In this document: positions 7,541 through 17,016 of the stretch, one piece after another
How positions within the stretch are numbered: position 1 is the first letter of the stretch
How the letters are laid out: each line of letters begins with the position of its first letter
NCBI GenBank assembly: GCA_035762665.1
Contig: DASTNZ010000183.1
Location: 1-48,204 of the forward strand
DNA length: 48,204 nt
DNA from: JASLBX01 sp035762665
GTDB lineage: Bacteria; Actinomycetota; Actinomycetes; Jiangellales; Jiangellaceae
Direction: 5' to 3'
Position numbers and translations under genes: made by a program
Notes under the pieces: model-generated
Told to the model about the DNA's origin: nothing
The model's input: only the letters and a program-made list of their open reading frames with translations
The model's database searches: none

Positions 7541-10500
7541 TCAGACCGGGCCGCCGGTTAAGGCCTCGGAACGAAGCAGCGACCGGACCACGCGCAGGCC
7601 CACGGAAAGCCGCGCCAGGTCGAACGTGTCGCTCTCAACGATCTCGCCCACCGTTCGCCGCACCCGTTCCACGACGACGGAGTCCTGCGCGGCCCAACTG
7701 TCAATCCGCGGCTTGGGATCGTCGTTCTCCTCGGTGAACTGGATCACCTGCGCGGTGAGGGCGGCGTGAACGGCGTGCAGGTCGTCCCGAAGTGCCGCCC
7801 GGGCCATGGTCTGCCAACGGTCGCTCCGCGGCAGGGCGATGATCCGCTCGAGCAGACGGCCCAGGTCCAGCCGATCACCGAGGCAGAAGTGGACGCGCGC
7901 GACATCGAGCAGGTCGGTCCCCGTCCGTAGCGAGTTCTCAACCATGCCGAGCCCGGCGTAGGCCGGCAGTAAGACGGCGACCCTCACCGCGAGGTCCTCG
8001 GGCACCCCTTTGGCCATCAGCGCGTCTCGCCGCTCCATGAACAAGTCGAGCTCGCGCCCGGCCAGCACGTCGGGCAAGACCTCGAGCAGTCGAGAGATCG
8101 GCTCCTCGAAGAACTCGATCTGCCAGGAGATGTCGATCGGCGGCCGGCGGTTCACCACGAGCCAGCGGCTAGCCCGCTCGGTGATCCGGCGGCCTTCCAG
8201 CCGCATGTAAGTCTGCAACTCGGCGGGGACGACGTTGTCCAATGCCTTGATTGCAGCCATCAGCTCAGGCATCCGGTACACCACGCTGGCCACGGTGTGC
8301 GCGCGGGCCAGGTCCTCGAACGTCCCGCCGGTCTCCATTCCGAGCCGGAATCCGAAGGTGGTGCCGGCCTGGTTGACCATCTCGTTTACCACCATCGTGG
8401 TGATGATCTCCGGGCGCAGCGGGTGAGCGTTGATGCGGTCGGCGTACCGTTCCCGGATCGGCGTCGGGAAGTATGCGTGCAGCGCGTTGCGCAGGTACGA
8501 ATCGTCCGGCAGGTCGGTGCCGATGAGCTCGGCCTGCATCAGGTTCTTGGTGTAGGCGAGCAGCACCGACATCTCGGGCGCGGTAAGTCCACGCCCGGCC
8601 TGCATACGCTCGCCGAACTGCTTGTCCGTGGGCAGGTACTCGAGGGTGCGGTCGAGCCGCCCCTCCGACTCCAGTCGTGAGACGTAGGCCCGGTGGACGT
8701 GCATCAGGTTCGGGGCCTGCGCGACCGCGTTGGCCAGAGCCATGTTCTGCCCGTAGTTGTCGGCGAGAGCGAGTTCGGCGACCTCTTCGGTCATGTCGGC
8801 CAGCAACTCGTTGCGCTGCTTGGCCGTCAGGTCGCCGTCCCGCACCACGCTGTCCAGCAGGATCTTGATGTTGACCTCGTGGTCGGAGGTGTCGACGCCG
8901 GCCGAGTTGTCGATGAAGTCGGTGTTGACCCGCCCACCGGCAAGGGCGTACTCGATCCGGCCCAGTTGGGTAAGGCCCAGGTTGCCACCCTCGCCGATGC
9001 ACTTGCAACGCAGGTCAGAGCCGTTCACTCGGACCTGGTCGTTGGCCTTGTCACCGACATCGGAGTTGGTCTCCGTGCTGCCCTTGACGTACGTCCCGAT
9101 GCCGCCGTTCCACAACAGGTCAACCGGCGCCATCAAGACGGCGCGGATCAGCTCGTGGGGGGTCATGCCCTCGACGGACGGGTCGATGCCCAGCCGCTGC
9201 TTGACCTGATCGGTCAGCTCGATCCGCTTGGCGGTGCGGGGATGCACGCCGCCACCCTCGCTGATCAGCGACCGGTCGTAGTCGTTCCACGACGACCGCG
9301 GAAGCTTGAACAGCCGCTCCCTTTCCTCGAACGACGTCGCGGGATCTGGGGAAGGGTCGAGGAAGATGTGTCGGTGGTCGAACGCCGCGACCAGCCTGAT
9401 GTGTTTGGACAGCAACATTCCGTTGCCGAAGACGTCGCCAGACATGTCGCCGATGCCAACGCAGGTGAAGTCCTCGGACTGGCAGTCGCGGCCCATCTCG
9501 CGGAAGTGCCGCTTGACCGACTCCCATGCGCCCCGGGCGGTAATGCCCATGGCCTTGTGGTCGTAACCGGCCGAACCTCCGGACGCGAAGGCGTCGCCGA
9601 GCCAGAAGCCGTACTCATCGGAGACCTCGTTGGCGATGTCGGAGAACGTCGCGGTGCCTTTGTCAGCGGCCACGACCAAATACGGGTCATCACCGTCGTG
9701 CCGCACGACCCACGGCGGGGTTACCTTGCTGCCGTCGGCCGCCCGGTTGTCCGTGACGTCCAGCATGGCCCGGATGAACGTCTTGTAACTCTCGATGCCT
9801 TCGGCCAGCCAGGCCTCCCGGTTGGCCGGGTCGGGCAGCCGCTTGGCCACGAACCCGCCCTTGGCTCCCTCGGGAACGATGACCGAGTTCTTCACTGCCT
9901 GCGCCTTGACCAGGCCGAGGATCTCGGTACGGAAGTCTTCCCGGCGGTCCGACCAGCGCAGGCCTCCCCGCGCTACGGCGCCGTATCGCAGGTGCACGCC
10001 CTCGACTCGTGGCGAGTACGCCCAAATCTCGTGCTTCGGGCGCGGTTCCGGCAGATCGGGAATTGCGGACGGATCGAGCTTTAATGCGATCGCGCCGGCG
10101 TCCGGGTTGTAGAAGTTCGTCCGGACGGTCGCCTGCACGAGCGACAGGAACGAGCGCAGGATGCGGTCCTGGTCCAGGCTTGCCACCTGGTCCAGCGCTG
10201 CCTGCAACCGGGTGGTGACCTCCTCCGCGGTCGCGTCCCGAGCATCGCGGTCGTCGGTGAACTTGTGCGGGTCGAACCGAGCGGCGAACAGGTCGAGCAG
10301 CAGCCGGGAGATCTCGACGTGGCCGACCAGGCACTCCTCGAGGTAGACCTGACTGAACGTGGAACCGGTCTGGCGGAGGTACTTCGCGTAGGCCCGAAGT
10401 ACGGATGCCGCTCGCCAGGACACTCCAGCCCGCAGTACCAGGGCGTTGAACCCGTCGCTTTCGGCTTCGCCGCGCCAGACGGCAGCGAAGGCGTCCTGGA

Positions 10501-12412
10501 ACAACACCTTCAACCGTTCGGGCTCCGCACCGCCCCCGGCTCCTTCGGCCCGGAGTCCGAAGTCGTATATGTAGGCGAGCGGCTCTCCCGCCCGGGCTAT
10601 TTCGTACGGCCGCTCGTCGACCACCTCGACACCCATTTGGGACAGGACCGGTAGTACGTGCGTAAGGGATATCGCCGATCCGGTCCGGTAGATCTTGAAT
10701 CGCCGCTCGTCGGCCAGCCCGCCGATGGGATGGTACAGGTTCATGCCGAGGCCGTCTTCGGCCGGCAGCTCCTCGAGCCGGGTAAGGTCCGCCACGGCCG
10801 TGCGCGCGGGGAAGTCCTCCTTGTACGCCTCCGGGAAAGCGTCCTTGTAGCGCCGGGCCAATCGGGCGACCGCGTCCTCCCCGAGCTGCTCGGCGAGCGT
10901 GTCGGTGAACTCGTCATTCCACGCCCGGGTGGCCGCGACGAGCTGCTTCTCCAGCGAAGGCAGATCGAGCTCCGGAATCTTCTGGGACGGCCGCATGCGA
11001 ACCACGAAATGGACACGAGCCAACCGCGATTCGCCGATCCGCGCCGTGAAGTCGATCGACTGGCCCTTCGTCGCCGTAAGCAAGATCCGCTGGATCCGTT
11101 CCCTGACTTCGGTGTTGTACCTGTCGCGTGGCAGGTAGACCAGGAACGACAGGAATCGGCCGTACTCGTCGGCCCGGACGAACATCCGCAACTGCCGACG
11201 CTCCTGGAGGTGGACGACGGCCATGGCCACACCGGCCAGCTCGTCAACCGGAGTCTGGAACAGCTCGTCCCGCGGGAATGTCTCGAGTACCTGCAGCAGG
11301 TCCTTGCCCGAATGGCTGGTGGCAGCAAGCCCACTGACCTCGAGAACCTGCCGCGCCTTGCGCCGTAGCACGGGAATGCGCAGCACGCTCTCGGTGTAGG
11401 CCGCCGAGGTGAACAGTCCGAGGAACCGGCGTTCGCCCGTCACCTCACCGGATGCATCGAAGGTCTTGGCGCCGACGTAGTCGAGGTAAGTGTCGCGGTG
11501 GACGGTCGCCCGGGAGTTGGCCTTGGTGAGCACCAGCAACCGCTTCTCCCGGGCCTTTGCCCTGACTTCCGGTGGCAGCTTGGCGAAGGAGCCGGACAGG
11601 TCCTGGTCGTCCCGCAGGATCCCCAGCCCGCTGCCGGTGATGGCGCGCAAGACGTCCTCCCCGTCCTGCACGTCCAACTGGTACTCGCGGTAGCCGAGAA
11701 ACGTGAAGTGGTCGTCCGCGAGCCAGCGCAGCAACTCCTCCGCTTCGGCGACCTCCCCGTCGGGGACCGGAAGGTTGTTCTTGACCAGCTCGTCGGCGAT
11801 TTCGTCCGCACGCTGGCGCATCCGCAGCCAGTCCTCGACGGCTTCCCGGACGTCGCGCAGGACCGATTGCAGCTCGGCCTCGATGCGACGCAACTCGTCG
11901 ACCGACCCCTCGCGATCGATCTCCACGTGCATCCACGACTCGATGACCGCGTCATCGATCTCAGCGATCTTCGGATCGGAGACGTCGAGGTCGCAGATTT
12001 CGAGCAGCCGACCGGTGACGTCACGGCGCACCACCAGCTGGGGATGGACGACCAGATGGATGGAGCGGTCCATCCTGGTCAGCGCCATCGTCACAGAGTC
12101 GACCAGGAACGGCATGTCGTCGGTGACTACCTCGACCACCGTGTGGCCGTACGACCAGCCATGCTCATCGACCGTGGGCGTGTACACCCGGACGGACGAG
12201 GTGCCCTGCGGCCGCTGGCTTGCTATCTCGCGCTGTGACGCCGCCGCTCCGTAGACGTCTACCGGGTCGCGGTCGACGAGATCCTCGGGGGCGACGTGGC
12301 GGTAGAAGCGGCGCAGGAACGCCGAGTCGTCACTGCGTTTATGACCCCTGTCGGCGACACCCGCCGCTTTGGAGATCAGGTCGGACTTGGCATCGTCAAG
12401 CCGGTTGCGCAT
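7541..12412 (-). CDS. gdh: NAD-specific glutamate dehydrogenase, large (180 kDa) class
   Basis: Converts glutamate to 2-oxoglutarate and ammonia with NAD; in actinomycetes this class works mainly in glutamate catabolism. At 1623 aa it has the full family length. The catalytic core is recognisable: GGLRWSDRREDFRTEILGLV near residues 815-835, then PEGAKGGFV with conserved lysines, SGGSAGYDHKAMGIT, and the dinucleotide-binding part GIGDMSGDVFGNGMLLS near 985-1000. The long N-terminal region (about 1-700) carries the regulatory domains typical of the class. The ATG at 12412 (MRNRLDDAKSDL) fits the family. pruA lies nearby on the same strand, suggesting a proline-to-2-oxoglutarate route. Confidence is high. 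Confidence 0.96.
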   Translation of the reverse strand: MRNRLDDAKSDLISKAAGVADRGHKRSDDSAFLRRFYRHVAPEDLVDRDPVDVYGAAASQREIASQRPQGTSSVRVYTPTVDEHGWSYGHTVVEVVTDDMPFLVDSVTMALTRMDRSIHLVVHPQLVVRRDVTGRLLEICDLDVSDPKIAEIDDAVIESWMHVEIDREGSVDELRRIEAELQSVLRDVREAVEDWLRMRQRADEIADELVKNNLPVPDGEVAEAEELLRWLADDHFTFLGYREYQLDVQDGEDVLRAITGSGLGILRDDQDLSGSFAKLPPEVRAKAREKRLLVLTKANSRATVHRDTYLDYVGAKTFDASGEVTGERRFLGLFTSAAYTESVLRIPVLRRKARQVLEVSGLAATSHSGKDLLQVLETFPRDELFQTPVDELAGVAMAVVHLQERRQLRMFVRADEYGRFLSFLVYLPRDRYNTEVRERIQRILLTATKGQSIDFTARIGESRLARVHFVVRMRPSQKIPELDLPSLEKQLVAATRAWNDEFTDTLAEQLGEDAVARLARRYKDAFPEAYKEDFPARTAVADLTRLEELPAEDGLGMNLYHPIGGLADERRFKIYRTGSAISLTHVLPVLSQMGVEVVDERPYEIARAGEPLAYIYDFGLRAEGAGGGAEPERLKVLFQDAFAAVWRGEAESDGFNALVLRAGVSWRAASVLRAYAKYLRQTGSTFSQVYLEECLVGHVEISRLLLDLFAARFDPHKFTDDRDARDATAEEVTTRLQAALDQVASLDQDRILRSFLSLVQATVRTNFYNPDAGAIALKLDPSAIPDLPEPRPKHEIWAYSPRVEGVHLRYGAVARGGLRWSDRREDFRTEILGLVKAQAVKNSVIVPEGAKGGFVAKRLPDPANREAWLAEGIESYKTFIRAMLDVTDNRAADGSKVTPPWVVRHDGDDPYLVVAADKGTATFSDIANEVSDEYGFWLGDAFASGGSAGYDHKAMGITARGAWESVKRHFREMGRDCQSEDFTCVGIGDMSGDVFGNGMLLSKHIRLVAAFDHRHIFLDPSPDPATSFEERERLFKLPRSSWNDYDRSLISEGGGVHPRTAKRIELTDQVKQRLGIDPSVEGMTPHELIRAVLMAPVDLLWNGGIGTYVKGSTETNSDVGDKANDQVRVNGSDLRCKCIGEGGNLGLTQLGRIEYALAGGRVNTDFIDNSAGVDTSDHEVNIKILLDSVVRDGDLTAKQRNELLADMTEEVAELALADNYGQNMALANAVAQAPNLMHVHRAYVSRLESEGRLDRTLEYLPTDKQFGERMQAGRGLTAPEMSVLLAYTKNLMQAELIGTDLPDDSYLRNALHAYFPTPIRERYADRINAHPLRPEIITTMVVNEMVNQAGTTFGFRLGMETGGTFEDLARAHTVASVVYRMPELMAAIKALDNVVPAELQTYMRLEGRRITERASRWLVVNRRPPIDISWQIEFFEEPISRLLEVLPDVLAGRELDLFMERRDALMAKGVPEDLAVRVAVLLPAYAGLGMVENSLRTGTDLLDVARVHFCLGDRLDLGRLLERIIALPRSDRWQTMARAALRDDLHAVHAALTAQVIQFTEENDDPKPRIDSWAAQDSVVVERVRRTVGEIVESDTFDLARLSVGLRVVRSLLRSEALTGGPV

Positions 12413-12614
12413 GGTCGCTCAATCCCCGGTACGAGGTCACCCGCCGCACGCCACGCTCACTTGCTGATGGCACGGCACCCGCACCCCGTTGTGCGGATAC
12501 TCCGACCCTAACGCCTCGTCTTATGGCCATGGGGGTGGGACGCCTAGGTCATGACGCAGTGGGAACTGGTACCTTCGGCGGCCACAGCCGAGGACGATCG
12601 ACGAGGATATTGGC

Positions 12615-13106
12615 ATGGACCTGCGAACTCAGCTGCGCTTCGACGCCGATCCGGCCACGGTCTTCGCGATGCTGACAGACGAGGAGTACATCGGCCGGAA
12701 GGTCCGGGCGGCCAACGCGATCCGGCACGAGGTGTCCGTGACCCATGACGGCGATCAGGTGACGATCCGCCTGCTGCGGGTGATGCCGCCGGACGTTCCT
12801 GACCTCGTCCGCCGCTTCGTGGGAGAGACGATCGACTTGCACCAGACCGATGTTTGGGGGCCGGCGGCGCCCAATGGGTCGCGGACAGGGATCATCGCGA
12901 TCGACATGGCTGGCGCGCCCGTGACGCTGCGCGGCACGTTGAGGTTGGAGCCGGACTCCCGGGGTAGCGTCACGTCCATCGACGGGACGATCAAGGCGTC
13001 TGTGCCGTTCGTCGGAGGCAAGATCGAGCAGGCCGTGCACGGTGGCCTCATCGAGGCCGCTCGCCGCGAAGAGCGGGTCGGCCAGGAGTGGCTCACCTCG
13101 CGCTGA
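12615..13106 (+). CDS. DUF2505 family protein
   Basis: 163-aa protein. MDLRTQLRFDADPATVFAML is the typical opening of DUF2505, a SRPBCC/START-like fold found in actinomycetes; the predicted helix-grip core would hold a hydrophobic ligand, but no ligand is established. No signal peptide or membrane segment is visible. It stands alone on the plus strand between gdh and a hypothetical gene on the minus strand. The 200 bp before it, which also form the upstream region of gdh, contain no other gene and no convincing promoter that I can name. Confidence 0.8.
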   Translation: MDLRTQLRFDADPATVFAMLTDEEYIGRKVRAANAIRHEVSVTHDGDQVTIRLLRVMPPDVPDLVRRFVGETIDLHQTDVWGPAAPNGSRTGIIAIDMAGAPVTLRGTLRLEPDSRGSVTSIDGTIKASVPFVGGKIEQAVHGGLIEAARREERVGQEWLTSR

Positions 13107-13115
13107 TCAACGGCT

Positions 13116-13709
13116 TTAGCGGCCGGGGAGGCCGCCGTCCAGCGCGCGCAGGGACACTCCGCGCTCGCCCGTGGTCGGCCGGGCGGGCGCCGGGCGAGCG
13201 GACGCGGCTGCCGGCTCGGGGCGGGCCGACCTGCGCTCGGCCTCGGCGGCGCGTTCCCGTTCGATCAGCGCGTCGAGCATCTCCGACGGCCCGGTGACCG
13301 CCAGCGCGAGGGCGCGGCCGAGATCGTCCCTGTCGATCGGCTCCTCGGCGGTACGGCGTAGCCGGTCCGACAGGTCGATCAGCTTGTCCGCCGACCCCAG
13401 GGTCGACCTCGACGCGACCAGGTGACGGCGCGAGAGCGGCCGTCCCGCGATCTCCATGGCCAGCGCCTCGGCGGTGTCACTCCAGTCGGCGGCGGGCGCC
13501 TGCTCGCCGATCAGGCCGGAGACCCCGGAAATCACCCGGTCCGAGGCGGAAATGAGTCGCTCTGCGGTCTCGCTGTCGCTGTCGAACGCCGCGAGCCGAA
13601 GCGCAACAGCGGTGACCAATCCGCTGTCGGCGGCGCTCCGGCGCGGCTGCGAAAGCAACCGAACGGCGCGCAGAACAAGTGGGCGGGTCGGCAGCCGGTC
13701 CTCCATCAC
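13116..13709 (-). CDS. Hypothetical protein
   Basis: 197 aa, not recognised. It is mostly helical by composition with many Ala, Arg, Leu and Glu, no cysteine, no signal peptide and no membrane segment. The last 45 residues are a low-complexity Ala/Pro/Arg tail ending SLRALDGGLPGR. An adjacent second Met (MMEDRL) makes the start uncertain by one codon. It lies 39 bp downstream of the pruA stop on the same strand and is probably cotranscribed with pruA, so a role linked to proline catabolism is possible but unsupported by any motif. Confidence 0.65.
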   Translation of the reverse strand: MMEDRLPTRPLVLRAVRLLSQPRRSAADSGLVTAVALRLAAFDSDSETAERLISASDRVISGVSGLIGEQAPAADWSDTAEALAMEIAGRPLSRRHLVASRSTLGSADKLIDLSDRLRRTAEEPIDRDDLGRALALAVTGPSEMLDALIERERAAEAERRSARPEPAAASARPAPARPTTGERGVSLRALDGGLPGR

Positions 13710-13748
13710 GATGGAATCCCCTTGTCTTAAACCAGTACCTCGGGCGGG

Positions 13749-15377
13749 TTAGCCCATATGAGGATACGCATGACCACGTGGTGGGTCGAAAGTCTCCTTG
13801 ATAGACCGGGTGCTCGTCCAGCGGAGCAGGTTCTGCGCCGCACCCGCCTTGTCGTTGGTGCCGCTCGCTCGGGAGCCGCCGAACGGCTGCTGTCCGACCA
13901 CGGCACCGGTCGGCTTGTCGTTGATGTAGAAGTTGCCGGCCGCGAACCGCAGTGCCTCGGTGGCGTGCGCGATGGCCGCGCGATCCTGGGCGATGATTGC
14001 GCCGGTCAGTCCCTGCGGCGCGACCGATTCCATCTGCGTGAGCATACGGTCGTAATCGCCATCGTCATAGACGTACACCGACAAGATGGGCCCGAAGTAT
14101 TCGGTGGTGAACACCTCGTCGTCCGCATCGGTGCACTCCAGGACGGTGGGTTTGACGAAGTAACCCGCCGAGTCGTCAGCGGTGCCACCGGCGAGCACCG
14201 TGATGCCGTCGTGGTCGCGCGCACGGTCGAGCGCCGCCTTGTGCTTGGCGAACGCGCGGTCGTCGATGACGGCGCTGATGAAGTTCGAGAAGTCGGCGAC
14301 GTCTCCCATCGGAAGTGACTCGGTGAGCGAAACAAAGTCGTCCTTCATCCGGTCCCAGACGCTGCGCGGCAGGTATGCACGCGACGCGGCCGAGCACTTC
14401 TGGCCCTGGTACTCGAAGGCGCCACGAACCAGTGCGGTGGTCAGTACCTCCAGGTCTGCACTCGGGTGCGCGACGACGAAGTCCTTGCCGCCGGTCTCGC
14501 CGACGATTCGCGGGAAGGTGCGGTAGGACGCGATGTTTTTACCGATCGTCTGCCACAGCTGGTAGAACGTCGGCGCCGAGCCGGTGAAGTGCAGCCCCGC
14601 CAGGTCCGGATGGTTCAGGGTGACCTCGGACACCGCGAGACCGTGGCCGGTAAGCATGTTGATCACACCGGGCGGCAGCCCGGCCGCCTCGAGCAGTCGC
14701 ATGGTGAAGTGCGCGGCCAGCTGCTGGTTGGTGCTGGGCTTCCAGATCACCGTGTTGCCCATCAGCGTGGGCGCAGTCGGCAGGTTGCCGCCGATAGCGG
14801 TGAAGTTGAACGGAGTGATCGCGTAGACGAAACCCTCCAGCGGACGGTGGTCCACGCGGTTCCAGACGCCCTTGCTGTGCGCCACGGGCTGGTCGGCCAG
14901 GATCTGGCGGGCGAAGTGGACGTTGAACCGCCAGAAGTCGATCAGCTCGCAGGCACTGTCGATCTCGGCCTGCGCGATGGTCTTGGACTGCCCGAGCATG
15001 GTGGCCGCGTTCAACGTCTGCCGCCATGGTCCGGACAGCAGCTCGGCCGCCTTCAGGAAGATCGCCGCCCGGTCGTCGAACGAGAGTGCACGCCAGCCCG
15101 GCGCGGCCTCCCTCGCCGCCTCGATGGCAGCCTGGGCGTCGTCCTGCGTGGCGTTGCCCATCGTGCCGAGCACGTGCGAGGTCTTGTGCGGCTGCACGAC
15201 GTTGATCTCGTTGCCGCCGCCGAGCTTCTGGTCACCGCCAATGGTGCAGGTCAGCTCGTGGTGCTGGCCCGCGAGCTCGGCGAGCTTGGCCTCGACCTCG
15301 GTCCGCTCCGGGTTCCCCGGCGCGTAGGTGAGGATGGGCTCGTTCACCGGGAACGGAACGTTTGTTACGGCGTCCAT
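13749..15377 (-). CDS. pruA: L-glutamate gamma-semialdehyde dehydrogenase (1-pyrroline-5-carboxylate dehydrogenase)
   Basis: Oxidises glutamate 5-semialdehyde to glutamate with NAD, the second step of proline catabolism. 542 aa, aldehyde dehydrogenase superfamily. Visible features are the Rossmann region AITPFNFTAIGGNLPTAPTL, the general-base glutamate in VGETGGKDF near residue 294, and the catalytic cysteine in YQGQKCSAASRAY near 328; the C-terminus NLLRWTSTRSIKETFDPP is typical of the single-function enzyme. GGAG precedes the ATG by 9 nt. Proline dehydrogenase (putA/prodh) is not in the window. The downstream hypothetical gene is likely in the same transcript. Confidence 0.96.
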   Translation of the reverse strand: MDAVTNVPFPVNEPILTYAPGNPERTEVEAKLAELAGQHHELTCTIGGDQKLGGGNEINVVQPHKTSHVLGTMGNATQDDAQAAIEAAREAAPGWRALSFDDRAAIFLKAAELLSGPWRQTLNAATMLGQSKTIAQAEIDSACELIDFWRFNVHFARQILADQPVAHSKGVWNRVDHRPLEGFVYAITPFNFTAIGGNLPTAPTLMGNTVIWKPSTNQQLAAHFTMRLLEAAGLPPGVINMLTGHGLAVSEVTLNHPDLAGLHFTGSAPTFYQLWQTIGKNIASYRTFPRIVGETGGKDFVVAHPSADLEVLTTALVRGAFEYQGQKCSAASRAYLPRSVWDRMKDDFVSLTESLPMGDVADFSNFISAVIDDRAFAKHKAALDRARDHDGITVLAGGTADDSAGYFVKPTVLECTDADDEVFTTEYFGPILSVYVYDDGDYDRMLTQMESVAPQGLTGAIIAQDRAAIAHATEALRFAAGNFYINDKPTGAVVGQQPFGGSRASGTNDKAGAAQNLLRWTSTRSIKETFDPPRGHAYPHMG

Positions 15378-15442
15378 AGGTGAGCACTCCTGGGTTCAGG
15401 TGGATGGGAGTCGCGGTGTTCCCATCGTGGCACGCTCGCATG

Positions 15443-15928
15443 CTACGGCCCAGCGAGCAGATCCGGTATCTCCTGCGTCGCGTACCAGGACAGCCCGATC
15501 GCTTCGGCCTCGTCGAACGCGAACTCCGCGTCGGGATCACCCGCCTCAGCCGCGCTGACCGCCGCCGCAGCGGCCCGGATCATCCGCTCAGCCGCCGCAT
15601 CGTCGGCATGCACGGCGGCCACGGACTCGAGCTTGAGTGGAGTGGTTAGCCGTACACCGGCCCGGCCGGCCGCGGCGTCCGGCACGGCCTGCTCCGCGTC
15701 CGCCGCCACCACGACACGCCGCGCTGGTGCGTCGGCGTCCTCAGCCAGCAATCGGATACTGGCCCGGGCGGCGTGGGTCAGGGCTGCGTACTCGAGTTCT
15801 TCAGCGTCGCCGGTCGCGTACCACTCGCGCAGGGCGGGAGTAACAGCGAAGCCGGTCGGGGCATCGATAAGCCGGGCCGAGCTCCACCGTTCGAGCAGTG
15901 GCAGCGTTGCCGGAATGAAGACCCGCAT
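15443..15928 (-). CDS. DUF6912 family protein
   Basis: 161-aa protein beginning MRVFIPATLPLLERWSSARL, followed by FAVTPALREWYATGDAEELEYAAL, which I recognise as the actinobacterial family DUF6912 (function unknown). The frame extends upstream to 16126 but that part is antisense-like and overlaps the patatin gene, so I chose the ATG at 15928. It is 7 bp downstream of the patatin stop and probably cotranscribed with it. Very rich in Ala, Asp and Glu; no membrane segment. Confidence 0.78.
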   Translation of the reverse strand: MRVFIPATLPLLERWSSARLIDAPTGFAVTPALREWYATGDAEELEYAALTHAARASIRLLAEDADAPARRVVVAADAEQAVPDAAAGRAGVRLTTPLKLESVAAVHADDAAAERMIRAAAAAVSAAEAGDPDAEFAFDEAEAIGLSWYATQEIPDLLAGP

Positions 15929-15935
15929 CCAATGC

Positions 15936-16901
15936 CTATCCGGCGTCGGCGAGCTGATCGCGCTCGGCCCGCCGCAGGGTTCGTTCCGTCGTCCAGCTCG
16001 ACGTGTCGAGCACCAGCAACCGCCGCGACGCGTCCATGACGTTGGCGCCGAAGGCCCGCAGATCGTCCGGTGTCGGCCCCAACACCGTGACCTGCGTCCC
16101 CTCACTGCGCAGCTTGGCCGCCTCATGCAGGCAGCGCCGGGTGGTGCGGGTACGCCAACGGCGCTCGAGCTTGCCTAGCAGGGACGGCGGGTGGTCCAGC
16201 CGAGTCGACACCATTGGCGCGACCACGTACACCTCGTCCAGCCCGAGCCCGGCTAGGACGTCAACGGACGTGGCCGAGCACGCGCCGCCGTCGACGAATC
16301 GGTGCCCGTCGATGACGACCGGTGAGAACCAGCCGGGGATCGAGCACGAGGCAGTTACGGCATCGGCCAGCGTGACCGTGGGTTCGCCAGGGCGCCCGAA
16401 TGCCACGCGCCGGCCAGTCTCGTAGTCCATCGCGATGATCCACAGGCCCGCATGTGGCGACCACCCGCCATCCGGTGTGACGGTCTCGACAAGCCTGTGA
16501 ATGTTTCCAAGAGAGCCGCGGCCCTCGGGCACGAAGGCCGACAGCACAGCGGTCGGTGGCAGCCGGCGGAGCCGGCGCACGTTGCGAGCGACCAGCATCG
16601 GCGACCCGACACCCAGCTTGGGCCTAGGTGGCCGGTGCCCGCCGGTGGAGGTCTCGTGGTCCCACGCGATGGCCGCGAGTGGCCCCTCCGTAAGCGCCCC
16701 CAGCTGATGCTGGCGGAGCTGCTCCGGCGAGAGCCCGGCGCCAAGCAGCGCGGCGAGGACCGAGCCTGCGGATGTGCCGACGATGTAGTCGAACTCCCGG
16801 ACGTCGGCGCCAATGTGCTGTTCAAGCGCGCAGAGCGCGCCAATCGACCACGCGGCACCCAGCACACCACCGCCGCCGAGAACCAGGCCACGTTGCCTCA
16901 T
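15936..16901 (-). CDS. Patatin-like phospholipase
   Basis: Serine lipid acyl hydrolase, 321 aa. The oxyanion-hole motif LGGGGVLG (residues 8-15), the nucleophile elbow GTSAGS with Ser44, and the catalytic Asp in VDGGACS near residue 208 are all intact, so the enzyme should be active. No signal peptide: it is probably cytoplasmic or membrane-associated. It lies between a DUF6912 gene and a WS/DGAT acyltransferase, which suggests local lipid metabolism, but substrates cannot be told from sequence. The intergenic 115 bp to the acyltransferase stop show nothing notable. Confidence 0.9.
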   Translation of the reverse strand: MRQRGLVLGGGGVLGAAWSIGALCALEQHIGADVREFDYIVGTSAGSVLAALLGAGLSPEQLRQHQLGALTEGPLAAIAWDHETSTGGHRPPRPKLGVGSPMLVARNVRRLRRLPPTAVLSAFVPEGRGSLGNIHRLVETVTPDGGWSPHAGLWIIAMDYETGRRVAFGRPGEPTVTLADAVTASCSIPGWFSPVVIDGHRFVDGGACSATSVDVLAGLGLDEVYVVAPMVSTRLDHPPSLLGKLERRWRTRTTRRCLHEAAKLRSEGTQVTVLGPTPDDLRAFGANVMDASRRLLVLDTSSWTTERTLRRAERDQLADAG

Positions 16902-17016
16902 GCCCTAAGTGTGCCTGACATCTCCGTCGTTGCGGATTGGTCATGTTCAGCGTGTCTAGGCGAACTGGACCAGAATTGCGCGACTGGTCGAGTGCCGACG
17001 AGCTACCGCAGCGACG

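Noticed and set aside
8693..10084. 463-aa open frame on the plus strand inside gdh
   Set aside because: Antisense to the catalytic core of glutamate dehydrogenase; no recognisable motif.
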